Source of the DNA: Candidatus Obscuribacterales bacterium
GTDB lineage: Bacteria > Cyanobacteriota > Vampirovibrionia > Obscuribacterales > Obscuribacteraceae
DNA: 64,000 bases
Assembly: GCA_019637435.1 (NCBI GenBank)
Contig: JAHBVO010000001.1
Span: forward strand, 310,001-374,000
Reading direction: 5' to 3'
Below, one piece after another: positions 17,654 through 26,697 of the stretch (its first letter is position 1; the number at the start of each line of letters is the position of its first letter). The notes below the pieces were generated by a model. That model was not told the DNA's origin and made no database searches. It worked only from the letters and a program-made list of their open reading frames with translations. A program made the position numbers and the translations under genes.

Positions 17654-18505
17654 TTATGACGATTTCATTTTCAAAATTTCGACTTCGTCGTTTACCCTGA
17701 TGGTTCCTTGATTCAAATGTATCGCATTTTGACCAAACATAACCTGATTGTCTTCTTTGCGGAATGTCGCCAACGTCTTCAAAGGCTCTGAATGTTTGGT
17801 TGCCGTTTGCTGGTCGATCGTGGTTATGACGCATCTCGCACAGGGTTTGTCGCATTCAATTGTGACATCGCCAATTCTGATAGTAGCCCAATGATCCTCG
17901 GCGAACGCGTCCGCTCCTTCAATCACTATGTTGGGGCGAAACCGATTCATCGGCAGAGGAGCTTCCATACGACGGTTCAGCTCCTGCAATGATGCAGTTG
18001 AGATCAATAAGAATGGAAATCCGTCCTGAAAAGCAAACACCGCCTGTGGTGCGGTAGGTAATTCGCCCTTTACGTCGCGAATGCCATTAGCACTCATTCG
18101 CACGAGTCTCACTCTGCTGCCGAGGAAGCCGCTAAGCCATTCAGCAGCCTCATCTCCCTGATCGATGGACTTTAAGCCGCTATCGTCCCAGACCGTGACC
18201 TCGCGTTCCGACAATTTGGGGTTCTGCTCCAGTGATGTGAACTCAGGCACCGTCAGTGGTGCTATGCCGGACGCCTCAAGTTTTAACGCTCGACTATTCT
18301 CGTCACCAGTTATGGTGGCTTGAATCAACGCCATTTTGGGAATCTGCCGCTGTGTTAGAAACTTATTGTCCTCTGTAACAATCAGCCAGCCACGGTCGTC
18401 TTTGATGCCGCGCGAATCAATTGCGGCAGTTTGCAAGTCTATTCCGGCGCAAGATTTTACAGGGTAAAAATGCAGAGATTTGACGTAGAGTTTAGGGCGA
18501 GGCAT
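17654..18505 (-). CDS. MOSC domain protein (YcbX-like, mARC-type)
   Basis: 283 aa. The N-terminal MOSC beta-barrel (LHFYPVKSCAGIDL, about residues 8-21) is followed by the MOSC core, with the conserved cysteine in CDKPCARC (about 215-222), the expected molybdenum-cofactor ligand, then VITTIDQQT. The family includes YcbX and the mitochondrial amidoxime reductase, which reduce N-hydroxylated compounds. There is no C-terminal ferredoxin domain, so electrons must come from another protein. The ATG at 18505 overlaps the stop of the upstream gene by 14 nt; this coupling and the 3-nt gap to the Sel1-SAF gene indicate one transcript. Confidence 0.9.
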   Translation of the reverse strand: MPRPKLYVKSLHFYPVKSCAGIDLQTAAIDSRGIKDDRGWLIVTEDNKFLTQRQIPKMALIQATITGDENSRALKLEASGIAPLTVPEFTSLEQNPKLSEREVTVWDDSGLKSIDQGDEAAEWLSGFLGSRVRLVRMSANGIRDVKGELPTAPQAVFAFQDGFPFLLISTASLQELNRRMEAPLPMNRFRPNIVIEGADAFAEDHWATIRIGDVTIECDKPCARCVITTIDQQTATKHSEPLKTLATFRKEDNQVMFGQNAIHLNQGTIRVNDEVEILKMKSS

Positions 18506-19796
18506 CAAATTCTTGCTCCAATGAATCTCTTTCCGTACTGAAAACTGTATTGTCCTCAGAAATTCTTCTGGTATCCAAACTCATCCGCTGTGCGGTTCCC
18601 AGTTTTGTCAGTACCTCTGGCGGAGGGCTTTCCAGAAGCTTTGCGTTGGCCAGACGTTTCGCATTTCGCTCGGCGATAGCGCCGTTCTTAAATTGCAAGA
18701 CCACCCAGCGGCAGGCAGGGACTAAAACGAAAAGGGTCGCTGAAATTACCAGGAAATGAACCAACGGCGCAACCGCGACCAGTGGATTCTCATAGCCTGG
18801 AACACTGGCACCCATTTGAGAAAGCAGAAACCAGCTTCCCAGGAAGTTGAAGCCCGCAAGAACATAAACCATGATCATCTGACCGGGTGGGACGTTCGTA
18901 AACTTCCACGTCCACTCGCTCAGGTACGAAGGCAGTTGATGTTTGAACTGGGAATCGGTGGATGATGCTGTCACCTGCATCTCGTCGAACAAATAGACGA
19001 TGTGTCCGTCTTCGGTAACTTCGGGGCGACCGTTGAAGCGCACCAGCACAGGGAGAACCGCATCGTCGTTATTGGGCTCTGAGCCCAGATATGGAGCGAG
19101 CTGCTCGGACGTGACTACGCCTTTGTTTCTGCGAATCACTTCTGCAATCATCGACCATTTGTATTCTTCATGGTTTTGATTGGGATCGCCATCACCGAAT
19201 AAAAAGGAAAATGCATTGAAGAAAAAGTTGCCGTCTTTTGATTTACGCACAGAAGGTGTGCCGTAATCATAGCGATCGTATGTTCTTGATGGATAGCCGA
19301 AAAGCAAATCCCTCAGAAGCAAGTAGTCGAAGAAGGAAAAGTGAAACGGAAAAATGCCGCCACCATGTCTGCCGCTATACCCACCGCCGCCGAAGCCGCC
19401 GTCATCATCGTCTCCTCGACGCGACTGGAAATACATTACCAGCGCGAAGACGAGAATCACGATAATGATTGCGTTCAAAATCAGCATCACGCCGAATGAA
19501 ATTCTGACCAGGAAGTAGCCGACTTTAAAAACGGCATTCCAGATCTTCTGCAGAGTCTCTTGAAACCCTTTAGCGAGGTAACGCGATTGAAATCCAGCAT
19601 CGAATTTGTACGCAACGTCACCCTTTTCGCCCACTTCCATGTGACCAGCAGTTTCAGAGGCAATCTGGTTTAAGGTAGCCGTCACTGGAAGTAGCGGCAG
19701 ACCGGTTTTCAACGCAACGTCCGCTGGCGTAACACGCCTGCCTAGCGAATCAATAGCCTTTAGAACAACTTTTTTGTCTACCGTTTGCGTCTGCAT
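18492..19796 (-). CDS. Cyanobacterial/chloroplast-type conserved membrane protein
   Basis: 434 aa. A winged-helix-like N-terminus (residues 5-70: LKAIDSLGRRVTPADVA, then GHMEVGEKGDVAYKF) precedes a paired membrane segment at about 90-122, a Gly/Asp-rich loop (GGDDDDGG), and two more membrane helices near 318-375. The order and wording closely match a family I recall from cyanobacteria and from Arabidopsis chloroplasts (At5g03900, labelled iron-sulphur cluster biosynthesis family). The function there is not firmly established. It is the first gene of a three-gene run with the MOSC and Sel1-SAF genes. Its presence is one reason to place the genome near Cyanobacteria. Confidence 0.82.
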   Translation of the reverse strand: MQTQTVDKKVVLKAIDSLGRRVTPADVALKTGLPLLPVTATLNQIASETAGHMEVGEKGDVAYKFDAGFQSRYLAKGFQETLQKIWNAVFKVGYFLVRISFGVMLILNAIIIVILVFALVMYFQSRRGDDDDGGFGGGGYSGRHGGGIFPFHFSFFDYLLLRDLLFGYPSRTYDRYDYGTPSVRKSKDGNFFFNAFSFLFGDGDPNQNHEEYKWSMIAEVIRRNKGVVTSEQLAPYLGSEPNNDDAVLPVLVRFNGRPEVTEDGHIVYLFDEMQVTASSTDSQFKHQLPSYLSEWTWKFTNVPPGQMIMVYVLAGFNFLGSWFLLSQMGASVPGYENPLVAVAPLVHFLVISATLFVLVPACRWVVLQFKNGAIAERNAKRLANAKLLESPPPEVLTKLGTAQRMSLDTRRISEDNTVFSTERDSLEQEFDASP

Positions 19797-19876
19797 ACCA
19801 ACTAACTTTCACTTCCGCGGTCCACATTCTCATGGTAACCGCATTTGCGGAAACTGATCGCATACAACTTCATCAT

Positions 19877-21844
19877 TTACTTCGCCATCAGGGCGCCTGC
19901 CGCCGTTATCATGGCGAGAATGGCACACATGAGCGACTCACCTGCAACCGCGCCTGACGCAACTGGAATTATGTAGAGTTCGCCGGTGCGTTTCGATACT
20001 TTTGTCCAGATGAATGCCAGCGTCGCGCCGATGAAAAACGATAGCGAGTTCGCGAATGGAACCACCCACGAAAGACCTAACCCCATTGATGACGGCAAAA
20101 ATCTCTTGATCTTTGCGGGTGCGTAAAGTTCAGCAATTGCGAGCACGATCCCGATTGTCCCGCCTATAAGAAGACCGATGCGAGCGGTTTCAGGAAGATA
20201 ATCGATGCCCTTCACCAGAGCTTCTGCAACGGCTCTCCACATGTTGGCGGCGGGAGGGTTGAACTTGTCCAGCGCCGCTTTGTCCGGCACCATCAGATAC
20301 CAGGCTGGAACGATCGCCAGCGTTCCGAAGAAAACTCCCATGAACTGTGCGAGAAACTGCTTGCGCGCATTGGCGCCCAGCAGATATCCGCTCTTGAGGT
20401 CTGTGAGCAAATCAGCGGATGAACTTGCAATGTTGGCAGTAACGCTGGCTGCCATCAAGTTAGTCGTGATGTTGGATGGCGCGAGAATCGCGTAAGTCAG
20501 CTGAGTAATCTTACCCATCGGTCCTATCGGCGTGATGTCCGTTTCGCCTGTTGCGCGGCAGGCGACCAGGGACAGGAAGAAGCTCATCACGACCGAAAGC
20601 AGACCTAAAGGTATCGAGATTGAGAATGCCACCGCCTGCAGTGCGATCATAATTATAGCCAGGGGAATCAAGCCCGCCAGCAACCATTTGCCCGGCACTT
20701 CGATCTCAGCCAATTCGGCCGCTGCACCACCGCTTGCACCTTGTGAAGCGAGCTTTGCCGATGCGAATGCTTTGACGATAGTTTTCCATTGAAGCGCAAA
20801 CGAGGTCAGACCTGACGTGACCAACAATGCTGTTCCCGGCCACAGTCCCCAACCTTTTATCAATTTGCTCGCATCTGGAATTTCGCCCATGTTCACGACC
20901 ATCGGGCCGAAAACCAGATAAAGTAGGCATGCGCCGATCAGCATAGATACGGATACTCGAAGCCCGACAATCATGCCTGCACCGATAAGCAGTGCACTAG
21001 GTTCGAATCCGAACGCCGGCATTTTCGACAGCTCTACACCTTTGATTACTCCTCCGAAGGTGAGCAACTCCGGCAGTTTGAATCCGCTGTTAACAAACCA
21101 TGGAAATTCAGCTTTGCCAAGAAAGCCAGTGACCGCGCCAAATGCGAGCGATGCAACCAGAGAGTATGCTTGCGTGACAGCTTCCTTGCTCTGACCGTAG
21201 AGGCTCTTCAACGTCTCTGCCGCGGCTACGCCACTGGGAAACGTTAGCTGTTCGCGGTTAATCATTTGCCGCTTCATCGGCACTGCGATAAACACGCCCA
21301 GTGCCGCTGATACCAACGTCCAGGGCAGAACTATCTGCCAGCCGATGTGTACGCCGGTAATCAAAAGTAGGGCACCAAAGGCGGTGCCAATCGTCGCGCC
21401 GGTCGAATAACCAGCTGCTGATGCAGTGGATTGCATGCAGTTGTTTTCGAGAATCGACATCGGTGTGAGCATCGGCAGCACCACACGAATGGCTTTCCAA
21501 ATTACATAGGATAGAACACAGGCGGTGATAGCGACGCCGAAGGACCAGCCTACTTTTAGCGTGGTGTATAAATTCGATATGGACATCAGGGCTCCAAGAA
21601 TTCCGCCCATTATCACGGCGCGAACCGTGAGCTGCGGGACGTCTTTGCCCTGGTAAACGTTCTTCAGCCACCACTGCTGGCGGCGTTCGAATTCTTCGTC
21701 TGTTGGCAATCCTGCAGGTGCCGTCAAATCGAACTCCGGTTCCTCGCTGCGAGTCTCGACATGCTCAGCGCCGGTGTGGACGACGTCGCCTGCATTAGTT
21801 GCTTCCAGGTCACCAATGTTGCCGTTGTTTTTTTCGTCTGTCAT
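19877..21844 (-). CDS. OPT family oligopeptide transporter
   Basis: 655 aa, highly hydrophobic with about 14-16 transmembrane helices after a 60-residue charged cytoplasmic N-terminus. Internal signatures of the OPT superfamily are present (LTVRAVIMGGILGALMS near the first helix; NNCMQSTASAAGYSTG around residue 135). The family imports small peptides, or metal complexes in some branches. It starts 4 nt after the stop of the glutamate dehydrogenase gene, so the two are probably co-transcribed, which favours peptide uptake feeding amino acid oxidation. Confidence 0.93.
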   Translation of the reverse strand: MTDEKNNGNIGDLEATNAGDVVHTGAEHVETRSEEPEFDLTAPAGLPTDEEFERRQQWWLKNVYQGKDVPQLTVRAVIMGGILGALMSISNLYTTLKVGWSFGVAITACVLSYVIWKAIRVVLPMLTPMSILENNCMQSTASAAGYSTGATIGTAFGALLLITGVHIGWQIVLPWTLVSAALGVFIAVPMKRQMINREQLTFPSGVAAAETLKSLYGQSKEAVTQAYSLVASLAFGAVTGFLGKAEFPWFVNSGFKLPELLTFGGVIKGVELSKMPAFGFEPSALLIGAGMIVGLRVSVSMLIGACLLYLVFGPMVVNMGEIPDASKLIKGWGLWPGTALLVTSGLTSFALQWKTIVKAFASAKLASQGASGGAAAELAEIEVPGKWLLAGLIPLAIIMIALQAVAFSISIPLGLLSVVMSFFLSLVACRATGETDITPIGPMGKITQLTYAILAPSNITTNLMAASVTANIASSSADLLTDLKSGYLLGANARKQFLAQFMGVFFGTLAIVPAWYLMVPDKAALDKFNPPAANMWRAVAEALVKGIDYLPETARIGLLIGGTIGIVLAIAELYAPAKIKRFLPSSMGLGLSWVVPFANSLSFFIGATLAFIWTKVSKRTGELYIIPVASGAVAGESLMCAILAMITAAGALMAK

Positions 21845-21848
21845 TTAT

Positions 21849-23108
21849 CTATGTCTTAATCATGCAGAAGCTGTCCGTCTCCAGACCACGTAGAGCGGTG
21901 GCACTGGCCACGCGGGTTATCGCCAACTGAAACGCAGCGGTTCTGAAATCGCAGTCGCTTTGTTTTGTAATCGCGCGGAGCTCACGGTAGGCATCAAGCA
22001 TTGCCGCTTTCAATTCGGTATTGACGCGATCCAATCTCCAGCGGAATTGTTGAATGTTTTGCACCCACTCGAAGTAGCTGACTACAACGCCGCCTGCGTT
22101 GACGAAGATGTCCGGCAAAAGTATCTTTCCTGCTTTGCGGAAGTGTTCATCGGCTTCCGGAGTGGTGGGACCATTCGCCGCTTCGATAATATAGTGCGCT
22201 CGAATATCCTTGCAGTTTTCGCCGGTGAGAACGCCACCAAGCGCAGCCGGAATTAAAACATCGCATTCTATTGTCAGAAGCATATCGCGCTCAAGCGGCG
22301 CGGCTCCAGCAAATTCGGCAAGCGATCCAGTCGCCTGGTAGTGCAACATGAGGGCGTGAATATCGATGCCCATCTGATTGAGAAGCGCACCATTGGCGTC
22401 TGAGATGGCGACAACTTTACCGCCTGCCTCATGAATGAAGCGCGCGACAAATGAACCGACGTTTCCAAAACCTTGAATAGCAAAGGAAAGATCCGCAAGA
22501 TTTTTCTGTTCGTCATTCATTAAAGCTTCGATCGCGTAAAACACACCCTGACCGGTCGCCGCCTCGCGACCTTCCGAGCCGCCCAACTCAAGCGGTTTTC
22601 CAGTGACAACCGCAGGCGTCCAGCCGTGATACTTCGAGTACTGGTCGACGATCCATGCCATCGTTTGCGCGTTCGTTCCCATGTCGGGAGCTGGAATATC
22701 TAACTGTGGTCCAATCAAATCGTGGATTTCATCGATAAATGCTCGTGTGATGCGTTGCAATTCCTGGTGCGACAATTTGTTCGGATCGCAGCTGACACCA
22801 CCTTTGGCGCCACCGTAGGGTATGTTAACGACGGCGGTTTTCCACGTCATCAAAGATGCCAGTGAGTTGACTTCGTCAAAATCGACTTCCGGGTGGAATC
22901 TCAATCCTCCCTTCATCGGTCCGCGCGAGGCGTCGTGTTGGACACGAAAGCCCCGAAACGATGCGACTTCGCCGTTGTCAAGCTCGACCACGCACTCCAC
23001 TTTCACCTCGCGTTTCGGCAGCATTAGAATGCGCTCGAGCTGAGTTTGCATGTGGAGTTCTTTGGCAGCCTTTTGAAAGTAATAATTGGTTGCTTCTGAT
23101 GCTTTCAT
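21849..23108 (-). CDS. Glu/Leu/Phe/Val dehydrogenase (glutamate dehydrogenase type)
   Basis: 419 aa, normal for the hexameric family. The substrate pocket PMKGGLRFHPEV is at 64-75, Lys90 in TWKTAV, and catalytic Lys102 in GGAKGG. The Rossmann motif GFGNVG starts at 213. It catalyses reversible oxidative deamination of glutamate to 2-oxoglutarate and ammonia with NAD(P)+. It is encoded directly before the OPT peptide transporter (4-nt gap) and 81 nt behind the methyltransferase gene. NAD versus NADP use cannot be read with confidence. Confidence 0.94.
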   Translation of the reverse strand: MKASEATNYYFQKAAKELHMQTQLERILMLPKREVKVECVVELDNGEVASFRGFRVQHDASRGPMKGGLRFHPEVDFDEVNSLASLMTWKTAVVNIPYGGAKGGVSCDPNKLSHQELQRITRAFIDEIHDLIGPQLDIPAPDMGTNAQTMAWIVDQYSKYHGWTPAVVTGKPLELGGSEGREAATGQGVFYAIEALMNDEQKNLADLSFAIQGFGNVGSFVARFIHEAGGKVVAISDANGALLNQMGIDIHALMLHYQATGSLAEFAGAAPLERDMLLTIECDVLIPAALGGVLTGENCKDIRAHYIIEAANGPTTPEADEHFRKAGKILLPDIFVNAGGVVVSYFEWVQNIQQFRWRLDRVNTELKAAMLDAYRELRAITKQSDCDFRTAAFQLAITRVASATALRGLETDSFCMIKT

Positions 23109-23189
23109 AATGCCTGTAAATGATGGACTAAATTGCCGTATAGGTTATCACCTTGACGGCTGTTCGTGGGCAATTTCATGGACGCGATT

Positions 23190-24608
23190 TTAGTGCGAAC
23201 GTTCCATCAAATAGAGCGTGCGTTCACTATCGCCGAGCCTGGTCTTGTTTCTAATCACAAATCTTGTCTCGAACGCTCTTTCAAAACTTTCCTGGTGGTA
23301 ATCCGGAAAAGCATCCTCTCTCATTCTGAGCAGTTCTCGTACTTGTGAGTCTTCTTTCGGTACGAACTCAATAATCAGGTTTTTGGTGAGCGTGCTCATG
23401 TAGTCCGCCACCGAGCGCAGCGGCACGTTGTTTCCAATCGCCAGGTGGTGAATCAAAGCCAGAGCCAGGGCTGCGTCTGCAGGACCACGCTCGCCGAACG
23501 ACATTCTCTCAGCATTCGCCCAGCCGATTGCCGGTGCTGGAGCGGTTAAATCAACGACCAGCGGCAGCAAATTCTTGTCACCATCCTCTTTTGCCTTGAG
23601 ATAGTTGGCTTCTACGACCAGCGCGTCCATATCGGTTGACAGCGTGAAGATGTTTCGGTTTGATGCCAAACGGCTAAAGATGCCGGTGTTGGCGCCAAGG
23701 TCCCAAACCGTTTGGGGCGAAACCTGCTCTAGATACTCTTCAACAGCGGCTTTCTTAGCTTGAAAGGCCGCATCGGAGTAGTTATGTTCCTGGTAGTAGT
23801 TTCGCCAGAAGCTGTCCTGTCCTTTCAACCGCAGACCCTTTACAGTCGCCTCTAAGCTCTCCACGATTCCGAGAAGTGCAGTTTTAGAGAGTTTCCTATC
23901 GGTCAATTGGCTGGATGCCTCTTGTTTTGAATACTTTTGTTGAAACTTCGCCTGCATGTGAATGTGGGTGAGCAAACCGAGATCGATCAAGGTTGTCTTT
24001 GGCAGGATGTTTACCGCCAGGTCAAGCGGGATGCCATCTATGAACGGGCGAAATAATTTGTGCAAGCGCAAGTCGCAGTGCGCCATAAGCGCAAGCGGCG
24101 CCAGGAAGTGCTGGCAAAATTGTTTGTAAGCGACCCACGGCAAGCCTTCTTCGTAGGTGGTAAAAGACAGCGTGTCGATGAAGATTGGCTTCCCCCGCAG
24201 GAATTGAACGTTGAACGCGCTCGCGTCCTTCAAGGTCATGCCGTGCTCGATTGCAATCTTTTGGATTGAAAGAGTCAGTAATGCTGCATCCTTGAGCTGA
24301 CTGAAGCTCCACTCGTAAGGATATGAGATGAAGGGAACTCGCTCAGGGCGGATGACTTTGTAGCTGTCTGGTGCCTCCTGCTCACTTTCGACTGTGCCAG
24401 CCCCTGCGATCGTGCTCGTTTCCGCAACTTCTTCGTGCGGTAGTAAAAGCTTCTCTTCCGTGAGCCGCTTGTAGAGCCCGGACTCGATTAACCGTTCAAA
24501 TTCCGACCGGTAGCAATGGTTTATCTGCCGGTATATGACGCCGTCCTCGACAAAAATGAACCCGCTTGGGTCACGGAAGGATGACGGTAAAGACTGCTTG
24601 GAGGACAT
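23190..24608 (-). CDS. Class I SAM-dependent methyltransferase with kinase-like N-terminal motif
   Basis: 472 aa. The C-terminal half has a SAM-binding loop VWDLGANTGIF near 302-312 and a downstream acidic strand (FTLSTDMDALVVEANYLK), as in NoeA-like methyltransferases. The N-terminal half contains LKDASAFNVQF followed by PIFIDTLSF, with Asp128, Asn133 and Asp145 spaced like the catalytic loop and metal-binding Asp of protein-kinase-fold enzymes. No clear ATP lysine was found, so a kinase relation is only suggested. It starts 12 nt after the small YIDPGTG gene, which suggests one transcript. Substrate unknown; envelope glycan modification is possible. Confidence 0.85.
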   Translation of the reverse strand: MSSKQSLPSSFRDPSGFIFVEDGVIYRQINHCYRSEFERLIESGLYKRLTEEKLLLPHEEVAETSTIAGAGTVESEQEAPDSYKVIRPERVPFISYPYEWSFSQLKDAALLTLSIQKIAIEHGMTLKDASAFNVQFLRGKPIFIDTLSFTTYEEGLPWVAYKQFCQHFLAPLALMAHCDLRLHKLFRPFIDGIPLDLAVNILPKTTLIDLGLLTHIHMQAKFQQKYSKQEASSQLTDRKLSKTALLGIVESLEATVKGLRLKGQDSFWRNYYQEHNYSDAAFQAKKAAVEEYLEQVSPQTVWDLGANTGIFSRLASNRNIFTLSTDMDALVVEANYLKAKEDGDKNLLPLVVDLTAPAPAIGWANAERMSFGERGPADAALALALIHHLAIGNNVPLRSVADYMSTLTKNLIIEFVPKEDSQVRELLRMREDAFPDYHQESFERAFETRFVIRNKTRLGDSERTLYLMERSH

Positions 24609-24620
24609 TTTGACCGTGAG

Positions 24621-24824
24621 TTATTTCGCCTTGGGCTTTACGAAAGCAAGCACGCGCGCCCACCAGATCTTGAATGTGGCTGCTGCTCCCACGATCGTGC
24701 CAAGCAGAAGTTGGAAAATGAAGTTGCCGGTACCTGGATCGATGTACGCGTGTGCAGGCGGAGCGAAGAGCGCAGCGCAAGCAAGCATAACGAGCAGGAC
24801 CTGAGGTAACTTTCTCATCGGCAC
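24621..24824 (-). CDS. Small membrane protein with YIDPGTG motif
   Basis: 67 aa: cleavable-looking signal segment (about 1-26, AHA/Y), the motif YIDPGTGNF directly after it, one transmembrane helix (about 34-58) and a basic end (KPKAK). Similar tiny proteins with YIDPGTGS are, as I recall, scattered across many phyla beside methyltransferase and envelope-biogenesis genes. It lies 12 nt upstream of the methyltransferase gene on the same strand, which fits that pattern. Function unknown. Confidence 0.8.
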   Translation of the reverse strand: MPMRKLPQVLLVMLACAALFAPPAHAYIDPGTGNFIFQLLLGTIVGAAATFKIWWARVLAFVKPKAK

Positions 24825-25104
24825 AAAACCTAATTATCTCGACGCCAGTTGGTAAACAAACGGTGAGTTTGGCACCGTCATATGTCTAGCCTACCACCGA
24901 TCTGCTCTCTTTAGGAAGGTGTGAAGTCGAATTCTTTGTTTGGGCGGGTTAGCCAGTCAAGATTACGGGCGACCCAACTATTTTGAGATCGACTTGTGAC
25001 GGTGAATTGACGCAGTGTGGCGATCACGCTTAAATCCGAGTAGATGCTTGCTCAATGTGCTAGAGAGTGCAGGAGCATCTAGTCAGGAATCTTTATAGCC
25101 CTCC

Positions 25105-26697
25105 ATGAAAAACATTCTGATAATCGCAAGCCGGGATACAGCCTTCTCCTTCTCGGCAGCAATTTTAGCGGCGCTGTTAGCTGTTCCGGTTCCCGCTCGG
25201 TCTTATGAGGTTGCAAACCGAACCGCCTCGTCGCCGTCTCTACAAACCGCCGGGCATGTAGCGCGGTCGAATGTATCTGCCGCGAATCAGACAAAGTTCA
25301 CGAACCATTACGAGAAAGCAAGGAAGCTGTTCGGACAGGGGAATTTCAAGGATGCCGCAATCGAGTACAAAGCTGCCGTAAGTATCCCTCACCAGCCTGT
25401 CGAAGCGCTCTCTCAGGATTTGCACGATCTAGTATCTAAAAGTCTGGTCGACCCAAATGCCCATCTCGCTCTCGGAATCTATTGTATGAACAGGCTAAAT
25501 CCCGAGTTCATGAGCGATCCGGGAGGCGTGCGTCCAGGCGACGATGAAGCAGATGTGGAGTTTAAAACTGCGATTGCACTCTCCCCAGAAGGCGTCAACG
25601 TTGAAGCCGAGCAATTGCTTCGCCGATTGGCGGGACTGGAAGCTGCTGCCGCCGTCCACAATCACCAACTCCGATTGAAGCCGGGGCAAAGCCGAAAGTT
25701 TATTGAAAACTTTGTCCAGTCTCGTTGGAAACCGTCTCCCAGTGCCGAGTTTCGCCTGGTCCGTATTCAAATAAAACAGCCTTCGTACAGTGTTTCAACC
25801 AGACCGGAAGACTGCAAAGTTTGGCTGGATAGCTCTTTCGATGAGTTCGATCAGGACGCACTGCATCTGGTGCAACGCTGTGTCTCTGAATTACCCTATT
25901 TGAATTGGGGGCATTATTTGACATTCGTATCCGGCCCTGGAACTCAAACTGTTTTTGCCGGAGCCGAAGAGCCTGTGGAATCCATGACTGAACAAAAGCG
26001 CGACTTCTATTATGGTGGGTTGAACGATGCTGAAGTTCAACAGAGCCAGGCGGAGGAGAAAGTTGCCAGAGAATATCTGGACAAGTTTTTCACCCGGCAA
26101 TTGATGAATGCGTACTGTAGCGACGATACTAAAAACGCCATGAAGTACAGCCTGAGCCGGTTGCCGAAAGCAGATCTGGAGATTGGCGGCGATTTGCAAG
26201 CGGAAAAATTTGGAGAGCCGAACACTACAAAGATTTCCTGGGATGGTTTGATCTACAACAAATACACACCGATTTATCGTGTGAGGGTAACCAGGGATGA
26301 CCATGGACAACCAGCTTCCTGGCTCATTCTGCTTGGTGCCCGCTATCAGAATGCTCGCGAATTAGAAGCATTCGTTTTGAAACAGAAGGTGCGCGATGCG
26401 CTGTTTACCGCGCTGGTTAACTACGAAATCGCACACTTCTCGTCGCTAAAAGAAGATGTCGTTGCGCCACGAGTGCCTCCAGATGAAAATCACGATGACA
26501 AGCTCGTGTTTGCTAATGATAAACCTGTTCTATATACAAGCCGCCTCAAAGACGGTCGACTGGTGGAAGCCCGGTTGAACGGTGACGCAACGGTCAAATC
26601 AGTTTCTATAAACGGAGTGCTCGATTCTCTCTGGATCCGTGCATATCGTGAGACGACCTCGAACGGCAAGATTGCTCAATCACAAATAACTCAATAA
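25105..26697 (+). CDS. Secreted TPR-containing protein with TonB-C-like segment, unknown function
   Basis: 530 aa with a Sec signal peptide (about 1-33, PARS/Y). Residues ~70-130 hold at least one TPR-like unit (YEKARKLFGQGNFKDAAIEYKAA). About 205-280 resembles the TonB C-terminal fold (SRWKPSPSAEFRLVRIQI, then SFDEFDQDALHLVQ). The C-terminal 230 residues show no domain I recognise. The gene ends in a 7-nt tail-to-tail overlap with the amidohydrolase gene. A periplasmic or surface location is inferred from the signal peptide. Confidence 0.75.
   Translation: MKNILIIASRDTAFSFSAAILAALLAVPVPARSYEVANRTASSPSLQTAGHVARSNVSAANQTKFTNHYEKARKLFGQGNFKDAAIEYKAAVSIPHQPVEALSQDLHDLVSKSLVDPNAHLALGIYCMNRLNPEFMSDPGGVRPGDDEADVEFKTAIALSPEGVNVEAEQLLRRLAGLEAAAAVHNHQLRLKPGQSRKFIENFVQSRWKPSPSAEFRLVRIQIKQPSYSVSTRPEDCKVWLDSSFDEFDQDALHLVQRCVSELPYLNWGHYLTFVSGPGTQTVFAGAEEPVESMTEQKRDFYYGGLNDAEVQQSQAEEKVAREYLDKFFTRQLMNAYCSDDTKNAMKYSLSRLPKADLEIGGDLQAEKFGEPNTTKISWDGLIYNKYTPIYRVRVTRDDHGQPASWLILLGARYQNARELEAFVLKQKVRDALFTALVNYEIAHFSSLKEDVVAPRVPPDENHDDKLVFANDKPVLYTSRLKDGRLVEARLNGDATVKSVSINGVLDSLWIRAYRETTSNGKIAQSQITQ

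Noticed and set aside
20990..21030. GGTTCGAATCC, like a tRNA T-loop
   Set aside because: Lies inside the OPT transporter gene and no acceptor or anticodon arms fold around it.
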